From: Bradyrhizobium sp. NDS-1
GTDB lineage: Bacteria > Pseudomonadota > Alphaproteobacteria > Rhizobiales > Xanthobacteraceae
Direction of reading: 5' to 3'
Assembly: GCF_032918005.1 (NCBI RefSeq)
Contig: NZ_CP136628.1
Coordinates: 4,263,501 to 4,327,500, forward strand
DNA length: 64,000 nucleotides
The translations under genes and the position numbers were made by a program. The notes beneath the pieces were generated by a model, which saw only the letters and a list, made by a program, of their open reading frames with translations, was not told the origin of the DNA and made no database searches. Positions within the stretch are counted from its first letter, which is position 1. Every line of letters starts with the position of its first letter. Positions 42,984 through 50,613 of this stretch are shown piece by piece.

Positions 42984-43139
42984 TTAATGGCGAGCCTTGT
43001 CTTCTCGGTTGAGCAGCTCCAGTCGCCTTTCTAGCTCTTCTTTCTTTGCCAGGAGCCTCTCGGTGAGAATGTCATTGACGACGGCGTGGAGCTGCCAAAG
43101 CTCTTCGAGAGACATGCTCTCAAACGGCTTCCATACCAT
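42984..43139 (-). CDS. H-NS-family N-terminal fragment protein
   Basis: From ATG 43139 a 51-residue protein (MVWKPFESMSLEELWQLHAV followed by a Glu/Leu-rich helix ending ELLNREDKARH). This matches the N-terminal oligomerisation helix of rhizobial H-NS-like proteins but stops before any DNA-binding AT-hook-like motif. It may act as a dominant-negative H-NS partner, a known design in mobile DNA, or be a truncated gene. A well-formed terminator follows. Confidence 0.5.
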   Translation of the reverse strand: MVWKPFESMSLEELWQLHAVVNDILTERLLAKKEELERRLELLNREDKARH

Positions 43140-43223
43140 GGATCCCCCCGACTCACGAATTGCCCATAGCTTGAGGTCACGAGGGGCAGATGGCAACATC
43201 GGGATTGGTTGCGCGGAAAGTTA

Positions 43224-43406
43224 CTACCTACGGCGCCGACCTAGTTTGTTGGAGGCTGAACGCCGCGACCTTGGCCGCGAGCGGCGCAACTGAGCTTGCG
43301 CTAATCGGCTTCGCAAGACGCTCAATTCAGCAATTTGAGATTCGAGAAATACTGTACGTTGGTGCAGAGCAACAGCGATTTCCAAGGTTCGATCGTAAAT
43401 ACTCAT
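43224..43406 (-). CDS. Small basic hypothetical protein
   Basis: A 60-residue frame from ATG 43406 with GAGG 5 nt upstream. An N-terminal helix (SIYDRTLEIAVALHQRTVFL) is followed by an Arg/Ser-rich basic tail, as in small nucleic-acid-binding proteins. No family recognised. Confidence 0.4.
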   Translation of the reverse strand: MSIYDRTLEIAVALHQRTVFLESQIAELSVLRSRLAQAQLRRSRPRSRRSASNKLGRRRR

Positions 43407-43516
43407 CACGACCTCAATACAATAGGACTGAAAAAAATCTCTACAATCTCAGCATTACGACAGTACACGGGCTCAGTTGCAAGGCGAATTCTTGAGCAGC
43501 GCAGTGTAGATAATGG

Positions 43517-43560
43517 ACGGCCCCGGCCATGGGCTTCTAGGGGTGGGCGGCCGGGGCCGT
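43517..43560. terminator. Strong 12-bp hairpin
   Basis: ACGGCCCCGGCC (43517-43528) and GGCCGGGGCCGT (43549-43560) are exact inverse copies with a 20-nt loop. It lies about 100 bp downstream of the minus-strand gene ending at 43657 and probably ends that transcript, though no T run follows. Confidence 0.45.
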
Positions 43561-43656
43561 TGGGATGCTTGGACCTGGGGAAGTTCAAGCGACTACGAGC
43601 TTACTCACAGCTTGAAGCGCCGTTCTGTTCGCTTCCGAACGCTGTCAGTACTCGCA

Positions 43657-44166
43657 TCAGACATACCCATCCAGTTGCCAGCTTTGCGAGCCCACCTGCT
43701 CAAGCAGGCCTTCCATGTCGCCTATGCCGCTCTCGTCCGGTTCGGCGCCGTCGTGCTCGTCCTCCAGATCCTTCGTCCCGCTGGCGTCCCACGCGGTCTG
43801 ATCGCCGGTCCAGTTGCGTCCATCAGGCCCGTAGAGGCTGGGATGCCGCTCCAGGCTGCCGAGGGAGGGCTCGTAGTCGCTTCGATCCGCCCCCTCGTCC
43901 TCGCAGCCCTCCTCGCCGCCCCCGCCCTCGCATTGGGCGCCTTCGTCATCGCACTCCTCCTCGAGCTCGTTCATGACGAAGGGATCTGATGCGTCGAGGA
44001 AGGCTATCAGCCGATCGATCTCCGCGGCCGCCCTCCTCCTGAGTCTGGCAAGCCGCCTGAGGGCCTTTTCTCTCGCCCGCTCTTGTGCAGCCAGGCGCTT
44101 GCAAAGCTCTCCGGTGGACGGCCAAAGCTCGGCTATGGCGTTTGGGTGTCGTATGACGATGGTCAT
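43657..44166 (-). CDS. Conserved hypothetical acidic protein
   Basis: A 169-residue protein from ATG 44166. The N-terminus is a basic helix (QERAREKALRRLARLRRRAA), the middle is strongly acidic (FVMNELEEECDDEGAQCEGG), and the end has DYEPSLGSLERHPSL and ESGIGDMEGLLEQ. The EPSLGS...SGIGDxxGLLEQ pattern is one I associate with rhizobial island proteins of unknown function. It lies 237 bp from the att copy at 44403. Confidence 0.6.
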   Translation of the reverse strand: MTIVIRHPNAIAELWPSTGELCKRLAAQERAREKALRRLARLRRRAAAEIDRLIAFLDASDPFVMNELEEECDDEGAQCEGGGGEEGCEDEGADRSDYEPSLGSLERHPSLYGPDGRNWTGDQTAWDASGTKDLEDEHDGAEPDESGIGDMEGLLEQVGSQSWQLDGYV

Positions 44167-44402
44167 GGTGGTTCTCTGGATTGACGGCTTCTCAGGGCCG
44201 GTTGCCAGTGGACAGCACTGGCGCCGGGAGTCTGAGAACATGGCCAGAGACCATGCGCGACGGCCTTCCCCTTTCGGGTCTTGTATAGCCGCCGCTCTCC
44301 CGGCATATCGGACTATTCCGAATTGGCAAGGATTGATTGACCGCAGGAAACACCTATTTTGAAAGGGTATTTCCGGGTTTTATCGGGTGATCTCGGAGGG
44401 AT

Positions 44403-44423
44403 TTTTGGCGGAAGGGGTGGGAT
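44403..44423. repeat. att site: 21-bp copy of tRNA-Ser(TGA) 3' end (left end of Block B)
   Basis: TTTT plus GGCGGAAGGGGTGGGAT is identical to 56717-56737, which spans the last bases of the tRNA-Ser gene (discriminator, acceptor arm, part of the T arm). The P4-type integrase begins 149 bp to the right. This is the expected signature of an element integrated at a tRNA 3' end. Confidence 0.85.
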
Positions 44424-44539
44424 CATTTGACTGGTCCTGCATGGTCTTCTGCGGTCCAGAAATCATGCTTTTTTGTAGGGTTTTTTGCAAGTTATGCCTC
44501 TAGACAGGTCTCCTTAAGTCCAGTACGGTCCGGCTCTGA

Positions 44540-44558
44540 TTTGTACGTAGGTTTGTAC
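44540..44558 (+). promoter_or_regulatory. TTGTAC direct-repeat operator upstream of integrase
   Basis: TTTGTACGTAGGTTTGTAC lies 14 bp before the integrase ATG. It contains TTGTAC twice, 12 bp apart, i.e. on one helix face. A 19-bp match with one difference occurs in inverse orientation at 49513-49531, before the terminase operon. It likely binds one element-encoded regulator, AlpA-like or RHH-like. Confidence 0.6.
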
Positions 44559-44571
44559 AAAAGGAGCTGAC

Positions 44572-45864
44572 ATGGCGCGCGGGACCAACAAGCTGTCCGT
44601 CAAGTTCGTCGAAAAGAACGACCTTACACCCGGTCTCTACGGCGATGGCAACGGCCTTTATCTCCAAGTCAGCCCGTCAACAACCGACGACAAGCGGCCC
44701 ACGAAGTCATGGGTATTTCGTTTCATGATGGCCGGCCGAGCTCGCAAGATGGGCCTGGGCGACGCCGATCAGATCAAGCTCGGTGATGCGCGTAAGAAGG
44801 CCAGCGCTGCCCGCCTCCTGGTGGTAGATGGTGTTGACCCGATCGAGGAACGGAGCGCCAGAAAGGCCGCTCTTGCCGTTGAGGAGGCCAAGGCGCTGAG
44901 CTTTAAGGAATGTGCCGAACGATACATCGAGGCTCATCAGTCGGGCTGGAAGAGCGCGAAGCACGGCAGCCAGTGGGCTGCGACGCTCGAGACGTACGCC
45001 TATCCCAAGATCGGCCGCCTCCCGGTCGCTGCGATCGATACTGCCCTGGTGTTGGAGGTGCTCGAGCAGAAGATCGACGGCGAGCGGTTCTGGAACAGCA
45101 AGACCGAAACCGCCTCCCGCGTGCGTGGCAGGATCGAGACCATCCTCTCGTGGGCGAAGGCCCGCGGCTACCGGCAAGGTGAGAATCCCGCGCAATGGCG
45201 AGGCCATCTGGATCAATTGCTGCCGGCGAAGTCTCAGGTTTCCCCGGTCGAGCACCACGCCGCCCTGCCCTATAGCCAGCTCCCGGCCTTTATGGCGAAG
45301 CTTCGGCAGCGGGACGGCGTGAGCGCCAAGGCGCTGGAGTTCACGATCCTAACCCTGGCCCGGACTGGGGACACCATCGGCGGCAAGTGGTCCGAGATCG
45401 ACGACGCCGATAAGCTCTGGATTGTCCCCAAGGATCGCGTGAAGGGCAAGAAGGGTGCGCGCAAGCGGGACCACGTTGTGCCGCTCACGAAGCCCGCGCT
45501 GGCCATCCTCAAGGATCTGCCGCGGGATGGCGAATACCTCTTCCCGGGCGACAAGCCGGGCAAGGGCCTGTCCAACATGGCTATGGCCGAACTGCTCAAA
45601 GAGATGGGCTATACCGGCGATGAGGCCACCGTTCACGGCTTCCGCTCCAGCTTCAAGGACTGGTGCAGCGAACAGACCTCCTACCCGAACGAAATGTCTG
45701 AAATGGCGCTGGCGCATACGGTCAGCGACAAGGTCGAGGCCGCCTATCGCCGCGGCGACATGCGAGAGAAGCGCCGCCGGCTCATGGCCGACTGGGCTGC
45801 GTTCTGTGCAGGCAAGGCTGTGGGTGGGGATAACGTTGTGAGCATTGCGGGGGCACGGGCATGA
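44572..45864 (+). CDS. int: P4-type tyrosine integrase (DUF4102 N-terminus)
   Basis: A 430-residue integrase. Residues 1-100 are the DUF4102-type arm domain (LTPGLYGDGNGLYLQVSPST, AGRARKMGLGDADQIKLGDA). The catalytic domain has LARTGDTIGGKWSEID (first Arg), VHGFRSSFKDWCSEQ (second Arg), ALAHTVSDKVEAAYRRGD (His and the nucleophile Tyr). The ATG follows AAAGGAG. All catalytic residues are present, so it is likely active. It integrates and excises Block B at the tRNA-Ser att site. Its stop overlaps the next gene (ATGA). Confidence 0.93.
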   Translation: MARGTNKLSVKFVEKNDLTPGLYGDGNGLYLQVSPSTTDDKRPTKSWVFRFMMAGRARKMGLGDADQIKLGDARKKASAARLLVVDGVDPIEERSARKAALAVEEAKALSFKECAERYIEAHQSGWKSAKHGSQWAATLETYAYPKIGRLPVAAIDTALVLEVLEQKIDGERFWNSKTETASRVRGRIETILSWAKARGYRQGENPAQWRGHLDQLLPAKSQVSPVEHHAALPYSQLPAFMAKLRQRDGVSAKALEFTILTLARTGDTIGGKWSEIDDADKLWIVPKDRVKGKKGARKRDHVVPLTKPALAILKDLPRDGEYLFPGDKPGKGLSNMAMAELLKEMGYTGDEATVHGFRSSFKDWCSEQTSYPNEMSEMALAHTVSDKVEAAYRRGDMREKRRRLMADWAAFCAGKAVGGDNVVSIAGARA

Positions 45865-46430
45865 AGCCGAATGAAGACCAAGCCCTTCTCACGGCGGTAG
45901 GCTACCTAGCGCGCCAGCCGCTCACCCCCGAGGCAAACAGGGCTGAAGCCGTTTCCCTCAACAGACGAGGCAACGAGGGGGTGTTGCGCATCTTCGATGA
46001 AATGCTGTCTCGTGAAGATGGCGCGGAACAGGTCACAGCGTGGATGGCAAATCTAGTCGCCGCTGCTGAAAGGGGCGAGATTGAAGCCTCCACTATGAAG
46101 GCCCTCACCGAAGAGATGTTCGCCCAAGACGAAGATCCTCCAAAGCCACTCTTGGACTACTGGAACAGGATACGTCACCAGCAACCTCCCAAATCGTCCG
46201 GACGGCCTGGCCCTAAGCCGGTGGATCGCGCCGCCCGCGATCGGGCGATTGTCAGAACAGTGGCCTGGATAGCGCGGGAATCCAATCTCGAAGAAACCAG
46301 AAACTATTCTGCTCGTGATGTGACAGGCGCCCCCCACTCTGCGTGCTCGATAGTGGCCATGGCACTGGGCATACTCGGAGTCAGCATGACCGAGGATCGA
46401 GTGAACCAGATATGGTCGGCGAGGCCGTAG
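45861..46430 (+). CDS. Hypothetical protein co-translated with integrase
   Basis: A 189-residue protein whose ATG overlaps the integrase stop by 4 bp. It is soluble and mostly helical (EGVLRIFDEMLSREDGAEQV, LTEEMFAQDEDPPKPLLDYW), with a Pro-rich linker (KSSGRPGPKPVDRAARDRAI) and a C-terminal part that may be a short helix-turn-helix (DVTGAPHSACSIVAMALGIL). Coupling to int suggests a role in excision or its control. No family recognised. Confidence 0.7.
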   Translation: MKPNEDQALLTAVGYLARQPLTPEANRAEAVSLNRRGNEGVLRIFDEMLSREDGAEQVTAWMANLVAAAERGEIEASTMKALTEEMFAQDEDPPKPLLDYWNRIRHQQPPKSSGRPGPKPVDRAARDRAIVRTVAWIARESNLEETRNYSARDVTGAPHSACSIVAMALGILGVSMTEDRVNQIWSARP

Positions 46431-46524
46431 TAATAATTCGCCCCGAACTACTCCTATGACCGTCAGATAGCTCCCGCCCTACACCGGCCTCTACAGGACC
46501 AATCAAGGTTCTATGGAGTGAATG

Positions 46525-46725
46525 ATGGTTAGGAAGGTTATGCGGTTGCCGGCGGTTCTCGACGCTACGGGTTGGGCGAAGCCGACGCTGTACGACAAGA
46601 TTGCCAAGGGTAAATTCCCCAAGGGCACGAAACTGGACCCGGATGCGCGCGCCGTCGTCTGGTTCGAGGACGAGGTCGAGGCCTTCCAGAAGGCGGCTGT
46701 GGCCGTTGCCGGGGTTGCCGCCTGA
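46525..46725 (+). CDS. AlpA/excisionase-like DNA-binding protein
   Basis: A 66-residue MerR-type winged-helix protein: VMRLPAVLDATGWAKPTLYD, then KIAKGKFPKGTKLDPDARAV and VWFEDEVEAFQKA. This is the AlpA pattern (choose, helix-turn-helix, then W-x-x-x-E/D-V). GGAG lies 6 nt before the second of two tandem ATGs, which I use. AlpA proteins switch on integrase or excision in satellites and P4-like islands. It overlaps the next gene by TGATG. Confidence 0.8.
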   Translation: MVRKVMRLPAVLDATGWAKPTLYDKIAKGKFPKGTKLDPDARAVVWFEDEVEAFQKAAVAVAGVAA

Positions 46726-46925
46726 TGCAGTTCCAAAAGCAAAGCCCCGCAACGCTGGCGGCGTGCGGGGCTCCGAATTCTGATCTGGCTGGCGCTTCGA
46801 TCAATTCGGAATCTACATCGCCGCTTCGAAGACTTCAAGCATCTCGTCTCGCGCGTCGCTACGCTGTCAACGCCGCGATGGCTGAGACGATCGCGCCTCT
46901 CGTATTCATGGAGGCGATGCGATGA
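46725..46925 (+). CDS. Small hypothetical protein, homologue of 58998-59186
   Basis: A 66-residue protein ending SPLRRLQASRLARRYAVNAA followed by MAETIAPLVFMEAMR. The protein at the same position in Block C ends SPPLAQLQAARLVRQCAMTR then SMAAVVAPMIYGEITA, a clear match in the C-terminal half. Both follow an AlpA-like gene. It is a basic helical protein, function unknown. Coupled to its neighbours at both ends (TGATG and ATGA). Confidence 0.65.
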   Translation: MQFQKQSPATLAACGAPNSDLAGASINSESTSPLRRLQASRLARRYAVNAAMAETIAPLVFMEAMR

Positions 46926-47134
46926 TGCTGAGCAGCAAATTCAGTGTGGGCCGATACGTCTGCGAGATGAGCTGGTCTCAATTCGGCTACATCAAATGCG
47001 AGTGGTCGCCGGAAGTCCCGACGGCTCTCGGCAAGCAAGAAATCCGCGAATATCGCGCCGGCCGAGATTCCTTCGTTCAAAACGTCGCAGAAAGCGTTGG
47101 CGGCAACGTGCTGGTCGTGGAGGCGCGCACATGA
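46922..47134 (+). CDS. Small hypothetical protein of the replication cassette
   Basis: A 70-residue protein (SVGRYVCEMSWSQFGYIKCE, then WSPEVPTALGKQEIREYRAG), overlapping its neighbours by ATGA at both ends. The pattern suggests a small beta-rich fold. I recognise no family; position immediately before PrimPol suggests a replication-linked role. Confidence 0.6.
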   Translation: MMLSSKFSVGRYVCEMSWSQFGYIKCEWSPEVPTALGKQEIREYRAGRDSFVQNVAESVGGNVLVVEART

Positions 47135-47988
47135 TGGGCGAATTTGCACTCAGCTACGCCGCCCGCGGCTGGCATGTCTTTCCTTGCAACGTTCTCAACA
47201 AGAGGCCCCTTGTCCGTCGCGACCTTGATGCTGAAGGCAAGGAGACCCCCGGTACTGGCGGCGTGAAGAAGGCCACTGCCGATGTTGATCAAATTCGGGA
47301 GTGGTGGCAACGGTGGCCCACTGCCATGATTGGCGTTGCCTGCGGTCCCGCCTCCGGCGTCTGGGCGATTGATCCCGACGCTCCGAAAAAGCCGGGCGAG
47401 CCCGACGGCAGAGCAAATTGGGCTGCGCTGTGCCTCAAGCACGGCTGTGCCGCTACTCATACCCATCTCACGCCTGGCGGCGGCAAGCACCTTCTGTTCA
47501 GGTGGAGGCCTGACAGGCCCATCACCAACAGCGAAGGCACCATTACCGGCACCGGGATCAACGTGCGAGGTGATGGCGGCTATGTCATCGCACCGCCGTC
47601 CAAGCGACACGACGGCAAGGCTTACGAGATTGCGGAGCCGCTCGACTTCTTCAGCTTCGCAGAGGCCCCGGACTGGCTGTACGCGATGCTTCGGCCCAAG
47701 GCACGCGAGCAGGCGCGGACGGACTATCGGCCGTCGTCGCGGTCGTCTGCGCATCCCATTGGGCGCATCCAGGGCATCCTAAACCGGGTTGCCTCGACTA
47801 CTGAGGGAGACCGCAACAAGGTTCTCTTCTGGGGCGCTATGCGCGTCGTCGAGATGGTCGTGGAGAAGGAAGTGCCGCCCTCCGAAGGAGATCGGGCCTT
47901 TGCCGCGCTCTGCGACGCGGGGCGGCACGCTGGCCTACCGGAGAACGAAATTATCAGGACGCTCCAGAGTGCGAGGGCTCGAGCATGA
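47131..47988 (+). CDS. Bifunctional DNA primase/polymerase (PrimPol)
   Basis: A 285-residue protein with an N-terminal Prim-Pol domain: FALSYAARGWHVFPCNVLNK, ADVDQIREWWQRWPTAMIGV, GVWAIDPDAP (catalytic Asp pair), HLTPGGGKHLLFRW (HxH-like/GGKH motif) and NVRGDGGYVIAPPSKR. The C-terminal 70 residues are a helical primase-associated domain (GDRNKVLFWGAMRVVEMVVE). It synthesises primers for replication of the element and acts with the RepA-like ATPase it overlaps by ATGA. Confidence 0.88.
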   Translation: MMGEFALSYAARGWHVFPCNVLNKRPLVRRDLDAEGKETPGTGGVKKATADVDQIREWWQRWPTAMIGVACGPASGVWAIDPDAPKKPGEPDGRANWAALCLKHGCAATHTHLTPGGGKHLLFRWRPDRPITNSEGTITGTGINVRGDGGYVIAPPSKRHDGKAYEIAEPLDFFSFAEAPDWLYAMLRPKAREQARTDYRPSSRSSAHPIGRIQGILNRVASTTEGDRNKVLFWGAMRVVEMVVEKEVPPSEGDRAFAALCDAGRHAGLPENEIIRTLQSARARA

Positions 47989-49070
47989 CCATAAGATGGG
48001 ACAAGTTCGAGCCCGCGGCGGAGGAGCCGCTGGAGCCGCTCGACTTCATCAATATGAGCTTCTGGGACGTTAAGCCTGTCCCGCCCCGGCAATGGGCTGT
48101 GCGCGACCGTGTGCCGGCGCATCAAGTCACGCTCTTCAGCGGTGAAGGCGGTAGCGGTAAGTCTATCGTCGAGCTCCAGCTTGCCTGTGCTCACGTCCTG
48201 GGGCGGGACTGGTTCGGCTCCCTACCCGAGCCCGGTCCGGTCATCTACCAAGGCTGCGAGGACACGCGAGACGAGTTGCATCGGCGCGTGGCTAGCATCT
48301 GCGAGCACTATGACGTGAAGTTCTCCGACTTGATCAGCGGCGGCCTAAACATGTTCTCCTGTGTCGAGGGCGACGGCCTGCTTGGCGTCCCTGACCGGGG
48401 TGGGCAGATCGAACCTACGCGCATGTACAAGCGCCTGCTGGAGGCCGCGAACGACATCAAGCCGAAGCACATTGGCATCGATACCTCGGCCGACGTGTTC
48501 GGCGGCAACGAGATCGACCGCAGTCAGGTTCGGCAGTTCGTCAGCCTTCTCCGCAAGCTCGCTATCGCGGCAAACGGCTCGGTGGTGCTGCTGAGCCATC
48601 CCAGCCTGACCGGCATCACTTCCGGCACCGGGCTCTCAGGGTCGACCGCCTGGCACAACTCGGTGCGCTCGCGCATCTACCTGACTTCAGACGGCGACAT
48701 GCGCACCATCGAGTTCAAGAAGAACCAGTATGGCCCGCTCGGTGAGAAGGTCGTGGTGCGATACGAGGATGGCGTGTTTGTGCCGGATGGCGGCAAGACT
48801 GATGTTGAGCTCACCTTGATACACAGGATCGCAGACGATTCCTTTCTTGAGCTGCTGGACATCACCGCCAAGCAACAGCGGTACTTTGGCTCTAAGCCGG
48901 GCACCAACTATGCGCCCAAGCAACTGGCGGGGCTGCCTCAAGCGAAGGGGCACAACGCAAGGATGCTCGGGCAAGCGATGGAAAGGCTGCTGGCTGCGGA
49001 CAGGATCAAGCTCGTGCTCGACCCCTCTAAGAAGCCGTCGAAGGCTACTCTGGTGCTTGTGCGTGCGTAA
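47985..49070 (+). CDS. RepA-like RecA-fold ATPase/helicase
   Basis: A 361-residue RecA-fold ATPase of the RSF1010 RepA/AAA_25 type. Walker A is FSGEGGSGKSIVELQLA, Walker B is HIGIDTSADVFGGNEIDRSQ, and the sensor region is VVLLSHPSLTGITSGTGLSG. It is followed by the NSVRSRIYLT block shared with the Block C homologue. It is the likely replicative helicase. The C-terminal 100 residues look like a winged helix for origin binding. Overlaps primpol by ATGA. Confidence 0.88.
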   Translation: MTIRWDKFEPAAEEPLEPLDFINMSFWDVKPVPPRQWAVRDRVPAHQVTLFSGEGGSGKSIVELQLACAHVLGRDWFGSLPEPGPVIYQGCEDTRDELHRRVASICEHYDVKFSDLISGGLNMFSCVEGDGLLGVPDRGGQIEPTRMYKRLLEAANDIKPKHIGIDTSADVFGGNEIDRSQVRQFVSLLRKLAIAANGSVVLLSHPSLTGITSGTGLSGSTAWHNSVRSRIYLTSDGDMRTIEFKKNQYGPLGEKVVVRYEDGVFVPDGGKTDVELTLIHRIADDSFLELLDITAKQQRYFGSKPGTNYAPKQLAGLPQAKGHNARMLGQAMERLLAADRIKLVLDPSKKPSKATLVLVRA

Positions 49071-49602
49071 AGCCGAGGGGGCCGACCTCCCGTCCGACCA
49101 TCGGTCAACCTCCGTCCGACCTACGTTCGAGCGGGGGTGCTCCTCTCTCCCCCATACCCCCTAGGCTGGTCGCCCCTAGGGCGGCCTCCCTTGAGGTCGG
49201 CCCCGGGGCTGGAAGTCGGGTGCTGCCAATCGATGCCAAGCAGTGCGGCGGTGTCCGTGCACAAAGCTAAACGTCGGTGAGCTTGAGGCGTGAAAGATTG
49301 CCAAGAGAGGGCCACAAAGCCGCCGGCTGCGAAATCGGGCAAAAACGGAGACGGCGAATCTCGTTTCAGGTTGAAACGATCCCTGCGTCAAGTTGACTCA
49401 GTGAGCCGTGCCTGGGTCGAGCGTCGATGAAGTCTGAGGCGGAAATAGTATCCGCCCTGCCATCACGATTTCGCGATAAAAACAGACTGTTAGTCTCTCT
49501 TCGTCTCGTAACGTACAATCCTACGTACAAAGTAAGTTGGCGATCTCGGCGAAGCAGATTACATTGATGTCAACCGTTGCAACGTGCAGCGAAGGGAACG
49601 AG
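49071..49602. other. 532-bp regulatory gap: short repeats, hairpin and operator
   Basis: No gene is convincing. Just after the RepA stop there are two copies of ACCTCC(C)GTCCGACC (49085-49099 and 49108-49121), then an inverted repeat CGCCC-CTA-GGGCG at 49170-49182. Towards the right end the TTGTAC operator lies at 49513-49531. It may contain the replication origin and the promoter of the terminase operon. Confidence 0.5.
49513..49531 (-). promoter_or_regulatory. TTGTAC direct-repeat operator upstream of terminase operon
   Basis: Read on the minus strand, TTTGTACGTAGGATTGTAC, matching 18 of 19 positions of the site before the integrase (44540-44558). On the plus strand the half-sites appear as GTACAA, 12 bp apart. 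It lies 71 bp before the ribosome-bound ATG at 49603 and so probably controls the packaging operon. Confidence 0.6.
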
Positions 49603-49779
49603 ATGAGCATTGAAGAGAACGAACGCGAGGAGCAGGCGGGCAAGCCGATCAGCTTCCGTGCGGCCCCTGCCCTTGCGGAGGCCATTGAGCGCGCTGCCGG
49701 CAAAGAGCTGCTGAGCACCGCCTCGTTCTGCCGGCGCGCTGTGTGGCGCGCTGTGCAGGCGGAGGCGGCCACTCAGTGA
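49603..49779 (+). CDS. Small RHH-like protein
   Basis: A 58-residue protein from ATG 49603 (AAGGG 6 nt upstream): KPISFRAAPALAEAIERAAG, then KELLSTASFCRRAVWRAVQA. A short beta strand followed by two helices fits a ribbon-helix-helix DNA-binding protein, which could be the regulator binding the TTGTAC sites. Its stop overlaps the terminase gene start (GTGA). Confidence 0.6.
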   Translation: MSIEENEREEQAGKPISFRAAPALAEAIERAAGKELLSTASFCRRAVWRAVQAEAATQ

Positions 49780-50324
49780 GCGACGAGCTAACCCCCAAGC
49801 GTCGGGCCTTCGCCCGCGAATACATCATCGACAGCAACGGCACGCAGGCTGCCATCCGTGCGGGCTACAGCGAACGGTCGGCCACCTCTCAGGCTTCCCA
49901 GCTGCTCGACCTACCCAGCGTGCAGGCTGAGATAGCCCTACTCCAGAAGGACGCGGCACAGGCCCAGGACGTGAGCCTTAGCCGGCTGTACACGCTGCTC
50001 AACGAGGCGTGCCAGATCGCACGGCGCAAAGAGAGCGCTACGGGCATGGTTGCTGCCGTGACCGCCATCGCCAAGCTCGCTGGCCTTTGGGTCGAGAAGC
50101 ACGAGGACCTGGCCGCCCGCGACAAGCTGGCAGCGGAGGCACAGAAGACCGAGCTTAAGACGGCAGCAAGGCTCCTGGGAGAGGCAGCGGAGAGCGTTGG
50201 CCTGCCGAGGGCCGCAACGCCTGCCCAGATCGTCGGGGCGCTCGCAGAGCGTCCTGTGGCGACGCCGGAGGCCTATCGGCTGCTAAGGCAGCACGCGACT
50301 GAGGAGCCGGCAAATGCAACGTGA
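49776..50324 (+). CDS. terS: Terminase small subunit (Terminase_2-like)
   Basis: A 182-residue protein starting at GTG 49776. The N-terminal domain LTPKRRAFAREYIIDSNGTQ, AAIRAGYSERSATSQASQLL and PSVQAEIALLQ is the classic small-terminase DNA-binding domain (phage TerS). TerS chooses the DNA to be packaged. A TerS without a large terminase subunit is typical of satellites that redirect a helper phage's packaging motor. The start overlaps the RHH-like gene. Confidence 0.85.
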   Translation: MSDELTPKRRAFAREYIIDSNGTQAAIRAGYSERSATSQASQLLDLPSVQAEIALLQKDAAQAQDVSLSRLYTLLNEACQIARRKESATGMVAAVTAIAKLAGLWVEKHEDLAARDKLAAEAQKTELKTAARLLGEAAESVGLPRAATPAQIVGALAERPVATPEAYRLLRQHATEEPANAT

Positions 50325-50613
50325 GGCCGGTCCGCTCTCTGAGGAAGCCATGGCCGCTCGCAGGATCGCCTTCACGCTTGCGAAGGCTGAAGACGCGCTC
50401 GGCATTCGATATGCGATCAGTCTCCCCCTCAAGGCTCGCACGGACATGATCCTGGCCGGCGCCATGGAAAACCCCAGCGCCATTGATGAGGCAACCTACA
50501 GCCTCGCCTACATGCTTTCGCAGCCTAGCCAAGCGAACGTCGGCCACGAAGCCGCAAAGCAGCAGCCCGGCGGCCCGCTGCACAAACCCAAGCAGGAGCC
50601 GACGAAGCAATGA
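50314..50613 (+). CDS. Hypothetical protein of the packaging operon
   Basis: A 99-residue helical protein (EEAMAARRIAFTLAKAEDAL, SLPLKARTDMILAGAMENPS) overlapping the terminase gene by 11 bp and the next gene by 4 bp. The C-terminal 30 residues are Gln/Pro-rich. No family recognised; tight coupling implies a packaging or satellite-specific role. Confidence 0.6.
   Translation: MQREAGPLSEEAMAARRIAFTLAKAEDALGIRYAISLPLKARTDMILAGAMENPSAIDEATYSLAYMLSQPSQANVGHEAAKQQPGGPLHKPKQEPTKQ

Larger units (their letters stand above)
41545..44402. mobile_element. Block A: decayed integrative island remnant
   Basis: This stretch starts with a broken integrase, is followed by a partial tRNA-Ser att copy (41737-41750), and ends at the full 21-bp att copy at 44403. 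In between are only small genes: a paralogue of the protein beside the tRNA, an H-NS fragment and other orphans. I read it as the leftover of an earlier integration at the same tRNA, later displaced to the left by Block B. The left boundary is approximate. Confidence 0.55.

Noticed and set aside
49140..49200. Strong terminator after the Block B RepA-like gene
   Set aside because: CGCCC-CTA-GGGCG is only a 5-bp stem with a 3-nt loop and no T run, so it is mentioned only as part of the gap.
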